DNA from: Leptospirillum sp.
GTDB lineage: Bacteria > Nitrospirota > Leptospirillia > Leptospirillales > Leptospirillaceae
NCBI GenBank assembly: GCA_027343785.1
Contig: DAHWKF010000019.1
Location: 1-11,275 of the forward strand
Length of the DNA: 11,275 nt
Direction: 5' to 3'
Shown here: piece by piece, positions 4,886-11,275 of the stretch
Numbering within the stretch: position 1 is the stretch's first letter
How the letters are laid out: each line of letters starts with the position of its first letter
Notes under the pieces: generated by a model
The model's input: the letters and a program-made list of their open reading frames with translations, nothing else
Databases searched by the model: none
Told to the model about the DNA's origin: nothing
Translations under genes and position numbers: made by a program

Positions 4886-6625
4886 ATGTCACGGAAACCT
4901 GAAGACGAAGGAAGAAACGCGGAGCCATTCGTGACTCCCAGAGACAGCCGGCCGGAAGGAAACGCCGAACCGGATGTCGAGCGCCTGAACCAGCGCATCC
5001 GTCTCCTCGAGCGCCACGTCGAGGAGCAGTCGGAATTCCAGAGCCTTCTGGAAACCGCCGCCGCCATGAACAAAAAGCTGGAAGAGACGCTCCGCAAGGC
5101 CCGCGAGGAGATCCGGGTCCTGAAGGAGGAGATCGCCAAGCTGACCGCTCCGCCCAACACATTCGCGACCCTGGACACCCTCTATCCCGACCGTCGGGAA
5201 GCGGACATCTACCTGTCCGGACGAAAAATGCGCGTCCAGGTATCGCCCGAACTCGACCTGTCTCTCCTTCATCCCGGAGAGCCGGCGCTCCTGAACGAAG
5301 CCTTCAATATCATCAGTCCCGCACCTCCCGAACGCCAGGGAGAGATTGTCTATGTCAAGGAGATCCTGGATTCCGGACGGATCATCGTCAGTGGAGAATC
5401 CGGGGTGGATCGGGCCGCCCTCCTGTCGGAGGTTCTGCCGGCCACATCCCTGGCGGTCGGTGATCACGTCATGATGGACGCCAGAAGCGGGATCATCCTG
5501 GAAAAGCTTCCCAAGAGCGAGGTCGGGCAGGTGGTCCTGGAAGAGATCCCCGATGTCACGTTTGACGATATCGGCGGGCTGGACGAGGAACTCGAGATTG
5601 TCCGGGACGCTGTCGAGCTGCCGTTTCTCTACCCCGACCTGTTCAAGGACTATCATCTCCCCGCGCCCAAGGGCATCCTCCTCTATGGTCCTCCGGGTTG
5701 CGGGAAAACGCTCATCGCGAAAGCCGTCGCCAATGCGGTCGGTCGCCGGATGGAGCAGATACACGGCGGCGACGCCCGTTCGTATTTTCTCCATGTCAAG
5801 GGACCCGAACTTCTGAACAAGTATGTGGGCGAGTCGGAGCGCCAGATCCGGGAGGTTTTTGCCCGCGCCCGGGAAAAAGCCCGGGAAGGGGTTCCCGTCA
5901 TCGTGTTTTTCGACGAGATGGATTCCCTTTTCAGGACGCGGGGGTCGGGGGTGTCGTCGGACATGGAGAGCACCATCGTGCCGCAGTTCCTGGCCGAAAT
6001 TGACGGGGTGGAGCGGCTCCGGAACGTGATTGTGATCGGCGCTTCCAACCGGCAGGATCTGATCGATCCGGCCATCCTCCGGCCCGGACGGCTCGATGTG
6101 CGGGTCCGGATAGACCGCCCCACCGAAGCCAAGGCCAAGCTGATCTTTTCCAAATACTTCCGGGCGCCGATTCCTCTCTCCCGGGAAGTTCTTTCCGCCG
6201 TCGGCCACGACCGGCAGAAGGCCGTCGAATCGCTGATCGACCAGGCGGTCGCCCGGATGTACGCCCAGACGGACGAAAACCGGTTTCTGGAAGTGACGTA
6301 CGCCAATGGAGAAAAGGAGGTTCTGTACTTCAAGGATTTTTCCAGCGGAGCGATGATCGAGGGCATCATGGCGCGGGCCAAGAAGGAAGCCATCAAGCGG
6401 GAAATACGGGACCCCGCTGCCCGGGGCTTGCAGCTGGAGGACATCCTGTCGGGTATCCGCCGGGAGTATCAGGAAAACGAGGATTTGCCCAATACCACCA
6501 ATCCGGACGATTGGGCCCGGATTGCCGGAAGGAAGAGCGAGCGGATCTCCCACGTCAAGACGCTGGCTGGCCGTTCGCCCAAAGCCCGTCCCATTGAGAC
6601 TCTGCCGGCGGGACATTACCTCTAG
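4886..6625 (+). CDS. mpa: proteasomal AAA+ ATPase (Mpa/ARC)
   Basis: This 579-residue protein is the hexameric unfoldase that recognises pupylated proteins and threads them into the 20S core. An N-terminal coiled coil (about 30-87) is the Pup-docking part. Two OB-like segments follow (about 96-205). The AAA domain has Walker A GPPGCGKT (268-275), the pore-loop KYVGES (312-317), Walker B VIVFFDEMD (338-346), a sensor Asn at 388 (GASNR) and the arginine-finger region LRPGRLD (398-404). It ends in GHYL, comparable to the GQYL tail whose penultimate Tyr docks mycobacterial Mpa on the proteasome. Length is close to Mpa (about 600). ATG 4886 is preceded by GGAGG (4871-4875). It is the first gene of the operon, with dop 18 bases downstream. 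Confidence 0.96.
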   Translation: MSRKPEDEGRNAEPFVTPRDSRPEGNAEPDVERLNQRIRLLERHVEEQSEFQSLLETAAAMNKKLEETLRKAREEIRVLKEEIAKLTAPPNTFATLDTLYPDRREADIYLSGRKMRVQVSPELDLSLLHPGEPALLNEAFNIISPAPPERQGEIVYVKEILDSGRIIVSGESGVDRAALLSEVLPATSLAVGDHVMMDARSGIILEKLPKSEVGQVVLEEIPDVTFDDIGGLDEELEIVRDAVELPFLYPDLFKDYHLPAPKGILLYGPPGCGKTLIAKAVANAVGRRMEQIHGGDARSYFLHVKGPELLNKYVGESERQIREVFARAREKAREGVPVIVFFDEMDSLFRTRGSGVSSDMESTIVPQFLAEIDGVERLRNVIVIGASNRQDLIDPAILRPGRLDVRVRIDRPTEAKAKLIFSKYFRAPIPLSREVLSAVGHDRQKAVESLIDQAVARMYAQTDENRFLEVTYANGEKEVLYFKDFSSGAMIEGIMARAKKEAIKREIRDPAARGLQLEDILSGIRREYQENEDLPNTTNPDDWARIAGRKSERISHVKTLAGRSPKARPIETLPAGHYL

Positions 6626-6643
6626 AAGGTATCGGGAGGAGAT

Positions 6644-8161
6644 GTGGCTGAAGGGCAAAACGACCGGGTCGCCGGTATCGTCGGAACCGAAGTCGAGTAC
6701 GGACTGTCCTGGTCCAACAGGACCCCGGAAGATCCGGAGCGTCTCTCCGCGGATCTGATCGGGCAAGTGTCCGAACAGTATCACGCTCCCGTGCTCTGGG
6801 ATTACGAGAACGAGGATCCCCGGCATGATGCCAGGGGATTTCTGGCCGAAGGGGAGCGGGAGAACCCGGACGATGCCGACAACAGATCGCTGAACAAGCC
6901 GCTTTTCAACGGAGGAAGGCTTTATGTGGACGGGGCCCATCCGGAATATTCCGGACCCGAGTGCGCGTCCGTCAGGGACGTGGTCCGTTTTGAAAAGGCG
7001 GGAGACAAAATGGTGTCAGCCTGTCAGGCCGCTTTTTCCGCACGTCAGGACGGGGGTCCCCCCCTTCTGGTTCTGAAGAACAATTCGGACGGGAAAGGAA
7101 ATTCCTGGGGGTACCACGAAAACTACCTTCTTCCCCGCTCGCTTCCTTTTGACGTGCTGGCCCGGAATATTTCATCCCATCTTGTGACGCGTGTTGTTTT
7201 CTGCGGCGCCGGGAAACTGGGATCGGACCAGAATCCGGAGGAGTCCGGCCGGTATTTTCTGTCGCAGCGGGCCGAATTTTTTGAAATTCCGATAGGCCTT
7301 TCCACCATGGTACATCGGTCGGTGGTGAACACCCGGGACGAACCCCACTCGGAGCGTTCGCTCTATCGGCGGTTCCATGTGATCACCGGCGACTCGAACC
7401 TGTCGGAGATCTCCACCTACCTGAAGGTCGGGACGACGCTTCTGGTCCTCCGGGCCCTGGAAGCCGGAGCCCTGGAACCGCCGGTTTTTTCCGACTGGGT
7501 GGAGTCTTTTCGGCGGGTGGGGATGGATATGTCTCTTCAACTTCCCCTGGGGCTTGAAAACGGTAAAACGATGACCGCCCTGGAATGTCAGGAAGTCATC
7601 TGCTCCCAGGTCCGTCGATATCTGGAACGGGAAGGGATGGACGCCGAATCGTCCGATATTATCGGACGGTGGGAGAACGTGCTGGTGATGCTCCGGCGGT
7701 CTTCCGCCGGCCTGGCAAGGACTGTCGACTGGGCCATCAAGTGGTCGGTCCTGTCGAGGTACCGCGAAAAAAAAGGATGGGAGCTGACGGATTCCCGGCT
7801 CAAGATGCTGGATTTCCAGTATCACGACCTCCGCCCGGATCGCGGTATTTTTTCCATGCTCGAGAACACGGGTCAGGTGGACCGGCTTGTTGATCCGATG
7901 GAGGTGGAGGAGGCACTCACGCATCCGCCTTCAGAAACCCGCGCCTATTTCCGGGGAGAGATGCTCCGGCGGTTTCTCACGCGGGTTCACGCGGTCAGCT
8001 GGAGTTCGGTTGTGGTTGACCCGGGAGAGGGACCCCTCAAGAGGCTTGCCCTGGGGGATCCTTGGAAGGGCACGCAGAAACGTGTGGGTGCCCTGATGGG
8101 AACGTCCGGCTCGGTGGGGGAGTTGTTGAGAGCCCTGAGCCCACTTCCTGCCGGTGAGTGA
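6644..8161 (+). CDS. dop: depupylase/Pup deamidase Dop
   Basis: Dop is the glutamine-synthetase-like enzyme that cleaves Pup from substrates and, where Pup ends in Gln, deamidates it. The 505 residues match the usual length. Diagnostic are GTEVEYG (14-20, metal-binding Glu16), and GGRLYVDGAHPEYSGPE (90-106) with the expected catalytic Asp96. Between them lies a Dop-specific insertion (about 54-86, with DARGF), which separates it from the PafA ligase. Further conserved parts are NNSDGKG...HENYL and VVNTRDEPHSERSLYRRFHV. Translation starts at a GTG; GGGAGG lies four bases before it, and an out-of-frame ATG (6642) overlaps it. No other start gives a complete N-terminus. As Pup here already ends in Glu, depupylation should be its main job (inference). 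Confidence 0.96.
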   Translation: MAEGQNDRVAGIVGTEVEYGLSWSNRTPEDPERLSADLIGQVSEQYHAPVLWDYENEDPRHDARGFLAEGERENPDDADNRSLNKPLFNGGRLYVDGAHPEYSGPECASVRDVVRFEKAGDKMVSACQAAFSARQDGGPPLLVLKNNSDGKGNSWGYHENYLLPRSLPFDVLARNISSHLVTRVVFCGAGKLGSDQNPEESGRYFLSQRAEFFEIPIGLSTMVHRSVVNTRDEPHSERSLYRRFHVITGDSNLSEISTYLKVGTTLLVLRALEAGALEPPVFSDWVESFRRVGMDMSLQLPLGLENGKTMTALECQEVICSQVRRYLEREGMDAESSDIIGRWENVLVMLRRSSAGLARTVDWAIKWSVLSRYREKKGWELTDSRLKMLDFQYHDLRPDRGIFSMLENTGQVDRLVDPMEVEEALTHPPSETRAYFRGEMLRRFLTRVHAVSWSSVVVDPGEGPLKRLALGDPWKGTQKRVGALMGTSGSVGELLRALSPLPAGE

Positions 8162-8183
8162 TTGTTCGACCGTGAGGTGACAG

Positions 8184-8396
8184 ATGGCATCAAAAGACAG
8201 CGAAACAAAAAAACATGCGGGGACATCTCCCAGCCAAGAAGAAAAGGACCAGGTGGGTCAGGTGCCTTCCCAGACCCGCCAGAAGGCGGAGGAAATAAAG
8301 GAAGAAGCCGACACTCTGGTGGACCAGATTGACGAAATACTGGAAGAAAACGCGGAGACGTTTGTGAAGTCCTTTATCCAGAAAGGTGGCGAATAG
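8184..8396 (+). CDS. pup: prokaryotic ubiquitin-like protein Pup, Gly-Gly-Glu end
   Basis: This 70-residue protein is Pup, the small disordered tag that PafA links through its C-terminal Glu to substrate lysines. The N-terminus is hydrophilic (Lys, Glu, Gln, Ser). Residues about 32-58 (TRQKAEEIKEEADTLVDQID and onward) form the helix that pairs with the coiled coil of the ATPase. The C-terminal block ILEENAETFVKSFIQKGGE matches the family's LEENAEDFVRAYVQKGGQ pattern. The last residue is Glu, not the Gln of mycobacteria, so the product is ready for ligation. Lys67 corresponds to the position self-pupylated in mycobacterial Pup. GAGGTG at 8174-8179 precedes the ATG. The gene lies between dop and prcB, the standard place. 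Confidence 0.97.
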   Translation: MASKDSETKKHAGTSPSQEEKDQVGQVPSQTRQKAEEIKEEADTLVDQIDEILEENAETFVKSFIQKGGE

Positions 8397-8411
8397 CCCG
8401 AAGGAGCGCTC

Positions 8412-9254
8412 TTGATTCCAGTCAATGACGGTTCCCTCTGGTGGGGGGGATCCTCGTTTGTCGAACTTCTCAACATGGTCCGGTCCGGCGGCGGTTCAGC
8501 TCCGGTCGCCGGACTGTCCGGAGGCATGGACGCGTCCCGGCAGTATTCTGGTGGAACTCCGGGATCCGCGCCGGTGTGGCATGGTACGACGGTGCTGGCG
8601 ATGACCTTTCGGTCGGGCGTCATCATGGCGGCGGACCGTCAGGCGTCCGAAGGCTACCAGGTGGCGGATCGGGCCATCCAGAAGATTTTTCCGGTTGACC
8701 GGGTGTCTGCTGTGGCCATCGCCGGGGCAGCCGGTCCGGCCATCGAGATGTCCCGGCTGTTTCGCGTGGAAATCGAGCATTATGAAAAGCTTGAGGGGGT
8801 TGCCCTCTCCCTCCTCGGAAAGGCGAACAAGCTGGGCCAGATGGTGCGTGAACATCTTCCGCTCGCCCTGCAGGGTCTGGTGGTCGTTCCCCTGTATGCC
8901 GGCTTCGACGACCGGACGGGCCAGGGAAGGATCTTCAAGTACGACGCCGCGGGGGGCCGCTATGAGGAGGATGAGTACCATGCCAACGGATCGGGCGGCC
9001 TGTTTGCCAGGAACGTGCTCAAGATGCTCTACCATCCGGGAATGGAAGAGGCTGAGGGGATCCTGATTTCCCTTCGGGCCCTATACGAAGCCGCGGACGA
9101 CGACCTTGGCACGGGAGGGCCGGATTTTGTCCGGGGCATTTTCCCCCTGGTCTATGTGATCGATGCGGAGGGTGTCCGGGAGATTCCCGCGGAGGAGGTT
9201 GCCCGTACGCTCAAGGGAATAGGGGAAAGCCTCAGAAGGCGGGTGCCGTCATGA
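8412..9254 (+). CDS. prcB: 20S proteasome beta subunit with propeptide
   Basis: PrcB is the catalytic N-terminal-threonine hydrolase subunit of the 20S core. The 280-residue precursor carries a 58-residue propeptide ending in VWHG, after which self-cleavage should expose Thr59 (TTVLAMTF). With Thr59 as residue 1, the catalytic Asp17 and Lys33 fall on Asp75 (AADRQ) and Lys91 (IQKIF), as required. The mature part aligns with mycobacterial PrcB through HYEKLEGV, DAAGG and GGPDFVRGIFP. The start is a TTG at 8412 with AAGGAG (8401-8406) five bases upstream; this is a weak start compared with pup. Its stop overlaps the prcA start as ATGA, so the two core subunits are translationally coupled. Confidence 0.95.
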   Translation: MIPVNDGSLWWGGSSFVELLNMVRSGGGSAPVAGLSGGMDASRQYSGGTPGSAPVWHGTTVLAMTFRSGVIMAADRQASEGYQVADRAIQKIFPVDRVSAVAIAGAAGPAIEMSRLFRVEIEHYEKLEGVALSLLGKANKLGQMVREHLPLALQGLVVVPLYAGFDDRTGQGRIFKYDAAGGRYEEDEYHANGSGGLFARNVLKMLYHPGMEEAEGILISLRALYEAADDDLGTGGPDFVRGIFPLVYVIDAEGVREIPAEEVARTLKGIGESLRRRVPS

Positions 9255-9940
9255 CAATGCCCTTTTACGTCTCTCCCGAACAGTTTCTGCAGGACAAGGC
9301 GGAATACGCCAAAAAGGGGATCAGCCGCGGACGTTCGATCGCGGTGCTCGAAGTTGTCGAAGGGATTCTTCTGGTGGCGGATAACCCCAGCCACGCCCTG
9401 CACAAGATATCGGAAATATATGACCGGGTGGCCTTCGCCGGTGTCGGAAAGTACAGCGAGTTCGAAAATCTCCGGAAAGCGGGTATCCGGTATGCCGATC
9501 TCAAGGGGTTCATGTACAGCCGGGAGGACGTGACGGGCCGATCACTCGCCAACGCCTATTCGGAACTCCTCGGAAATTCTTTCAGCCAGGACATGAAACC
9601 GATGGAGGTGGAGATCATTCTGGCCGATCTGGGGTCGGGAGATCGCCCCAACGAGATTTACAGGATTTCTTTCGACGGGTCCATCTTTGACGAATCGCTC
9701 GTCAGCGTCGTGGGAGGCCGGTCCGAACAGCTGAAGACCTTTCTGAAAGACCGGGTCCGGCCGGGGGTGACCCTGAAAGAAGGACTGGGCCTCGTTCGCT
9801 CGGGTTTCATGGAACAAAACGATAACGGTCATCTGGTGATGAACATCGAGGCGGCCGTCCTCGAAAGGTCCACCGATGGACGGTGCTTCCGGCGGCTTTT
9901 GCCGGAAGAGGTGGGGCGGCTTCTGGCAACGGACCAATAG
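9251..9940 (+). CDS. prcA: 20S proteasome alpha subunit
   Basis: PrcA forms the outer, non-catalytic heptameric rings of the 20S core, gating entry and binding the ATPase. The 229 residues begin with MTMPFYVSPEQ, close to the mycobacterial MSFPYFISPEQ gate segment. They continue with KISEIYDRVAFAGVGKYSEFENLRKAGI, the DVTGRSLANAY region and YRISFDGSI, all typical of actinobacterial-type alpha subunits. It has no active-site Thr, as expected. The ATG at 9251 lies in the ATGA overlap with prcB; a second ATG two codons later (9257) could also serve. The C-terminus is shorter than in Mycobacterium, lacking the Gly/Ser-rich tail. PafA follows 16 bases downstream. Confidence 0.95.
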   Translation: MTMPFYVSPEQFLQDKAEYAKKGISRGRSIAVLEVVEGILLVADNPSHALHKISEIYDRVAFAGVGKYSEFENLRKAGIRYADLKGFMYSREDVTGRSLANAYSELLGNSFSQDMKPMEVEIILADLGSGDRPNEIYRISFDGSIFDESLVSVVGGRSEQLKTFLKDRVRPGVTLKEGLGLVRSGFMEQNDNGHLVMNIEAAVLERSTDGRCFRRLLPEEVGRLLATDQ

Positions 9941-9956
9941 ATGGTGGGGTGATGCG

Positions 9957-11275
9957 ATGGTGCGCCGGATTTTCGGTCTTGAAAGCGAGTACGGTTTTGT
10001 TTTTCAGAACAAAAGCCAGAAAGCGTATCCCCCCGAGCGCGCCCTCGAGTTCCTTTTCCAGGGCATCCTGATGAACTCCTGGTCCCGGGACGCCTTTCTC
10101 CCGAACGGCGCCCGCATCTATCAGGACACCGGCAGCCATCCGGAATACTCCACTCCCGAATGCGACAGGGTGCGGGATGTCGTCGTGCATGACAAGGCCG
10201 GGGAGCGGATCCTGTCGCGCGCCGTGGATTTTGCCTTCGACCACCTGCACGATGAAGGTGTGGACGGCTCACTTTTCGTTCTCAAGAACAATACGGATTC
10301 CGCCGGAAACTCCTACGGTTGTCATGAAAATTACCTGATCGACCGGAACGTCACCTTCTGGAGGCTCTCCCGGACGCTGATCCCGTTCTTTGTCACCCGC
10401 CAGATTTTTGCGGGTGCCGGCGGACTCGTTCCCGACGGGGAGGGGAAGGTTATGTTCGCCCTGTCTCCCCGGGCTCTCCATATCCGGGAAAAAATATCCT
10501 GCTCGACGACCAGTTCCCGTCCGATCATCAACACCCGGGACGAACCCCATGCGGATCCCCAGAAATACCGTCGACTTCACATCATCGTGGGCGATTCGAA
10601 CATGAGCGAGCTCAGCAATTATCTGAAGGTCGGCGCCACCGCCCTGGTGTTGCAGGTGATCGAGGAAGGCGGACTTCACGACCGGATGTCGCTGGAAGAC
10701 CCCATCCGTTCGATCCGGGAGATTTCCCTGGACCCCACCCTGACCCGGAGGGTCCGCCTGGAGGGGGGACGGGAGATGACGGCCCTCGAGATTCAATGGG
10801 AATATCTGGAATCGGTCCGCTCTTTCCTCTCCCGGGAGGGCCCGGTTCCGGCGGCCTCCCAGGACATCCTGGAGCTGTGGGAAAGAGTCCTGACCGAACT
10901 CGGTCGGGATCCGGAACATCTCTCCCGGGAGATGGACTGGTGTATCAAATACCGCACGATGGAGCGATATCGCGAGGCGAAGGGGCTGGAATGGGCCCAT
11001 CCAGTCCTGTCGATGCTCGATTACCAATACCATGATGTACATGTCGACCGGGGGTTGTATAATATACTGGTCAGGTCGGGCCACGTGGACCGTCTCGTCG
11101 AGGAGGATGAAGTTCTTTCCGCGATGGAGGTTCCCCCCCAGACGACCCGGGCCAAGCTTCGGGGGGCGCATATCCGGCAGGCGATGAAGGAACACCGGTC
11201 CTTTACCGTGGACTGGACATACATGAGACTGAACGATCCCCCCCAGGAAACCGTACACTGGTCGGATCCCTTTCG
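9957..11275 (+). CDS. pafA: Pup-protein ligase PafA (3' end outside window)
   Basis: PafA uses ATP to phosphorylate the C-terminal Glu of Pup and joins it to a substrate lysine. The frame stays open for 439 codons to the window end. It starts MVRRIFGLESEYG with Glu9 in the place of the essential Glu9 of mycobacterial PafA, and the catalytic Asp57 lies in GARIYQDTGSHPEY. It continues with NNTDSAGNSYGCHENYLI, RPIINTRDEPHADPQKYRRLH and the C-terminal QTTRAKLRG...FTVDW...LNDPP. The Dop insertion is absent, which identifies it as ligase. Only about 15-25 residues should be missing, judged from mycobacterial PafA. The ATG has only a weak ribosome site (a GGTGGGG run at 9943-9949). It is the last visible gene of the operon. 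Confidence 0.96.
   Translation, partial: MVRRIFGLESEYGFVFQNKSQKAYPPERALEFLFQGILMNSWSRDAFLPNGARIYQDTGSHPEYSTPECDRVRDVVVHDKAGERILSRAVDFAFDHLHDEGVDGSLFVLKNNTDSAGNSYGCHENYLIDRNVTFWRLSRTLIPFFVTRQIFAGAGGLVPDGEGKVMFALSPRALHIREKISCSTTSSRPIINTRDEPHADPQKYRRLHIIVGDSNMSELSNYLKVGATALVLQVIEEGGLHDRMSLEDPIRSIREISLDPTLTRRVRLEGGREMTALEIQWEYLESVRSFLSREGPVPAASQDILELWERVLTELGRDPEHLSREMDWCIKYRTMERYREAKGLEWAHPVLSMLDYQYHDVHVDRGLYNILVRSGHVDRLVEEDEVLSAMEVPPQTTRAKLRGAHIRQAMKEHRSFTVDWTYMRLNDPPQETVHWSDPF

Noticed and set aside
4889..6940. 683-codon open frame on the minus strand opposite mpa and the start of dop
   Set aside because: It lies antisense to a fully conserved ATPase, has no recognisable domain or ribosome site, and such long antisense frames are common in GC-rich genes.
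10269..11258. 329-codon minus-strand frame
   Set aside because: It is antisense to pafA, whose plus-strand product matches the family along its whole length; the minus frame resembles nothing.
4767..11275. Undescribed immune or degradation system
   Set aside because: Every gene in the unit matches a known Pup-proteasome component with intact catalytic residues, so it is not a new system.
1..11275. Transposase, integrase, tRNA or attachment-site traces around the proteasome operon
   Set aside because: I found no transposase-like frame, no long terminal inverted repeats and no tRNA-like cloverleaf, so no transfer mechanism can be shown from this window.

Overview
The window most resembles a Gram-negative, GC-rich bacterium that carries an actinobacterial-type Pup-proteasome system. 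Two lipoproteins with lipobox cysteines not followed by Asp, and an RND efflux permease, argue for an outer membrane. The second half encodes the ATPase, Dop, Pup, both 20S core subunits and the Pup ligase. Outside Actinobacteria this set is known mainly from a few lineages such as Nitrospirota, with Leptospirillum the best-known case. A Leptospirillum-like origin is therefore my best guess, but it is inference and needs a database search.

Positions 1-1740 hold the 3' end of an RND efflux permease, a small YgaP-like (DUF2892) membrane protein and a zinc-dependent alcohol dehydrogenase, all on the plus strand and closely spaced. A hairpin at 1703-1733 separates them from a convergent minus-strand gene for a small secreted His-rich protein. 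That gene has a well-formed extended -10 promoter and a palindrome near its -35 region. A 341-base divergent intergenic region (2093-2433) contains several short repeats. It is followed by a plus-strand group of three: a small charged protein, a FlgO-like lipoprotein and a predicted lipoprotein with an SPFH/prohibitin-like domain. A Bcp-type peroxiredoxin comes next and ends in a strong intrinsic terminator (4731-4768).

A strong promoter at 4767-4795 (TTGACC, 17 bases, TATACT with an upstream TG) then drives a compact operon: mpa/arc (4886), dop (6644), pup (8184), prcB (8412), prcA (9251) and pafA (9957, cut by the window end). Gaps are 15-22 bases, or a 4-base overlap at prcB-prcA. PafA should attach Pup to substrate lysines and Dop should remove it. 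The ATPase ring should recognise Pup through coiled coils, unfold the substrate and dock on the PrcA/PrcB core through its C-terminal Tyr motif. Pup is encoded with C-terminal Gly-Gly-Glu, so it needs no deamidation before ligation. The proteasome system is a known one. The less explained parts are its leader region (a hairpin and a 27-codon reading frame starting at the predicted transcription start), the SPFH lipoprotein group, and the His-rich secreted protein with its control region.
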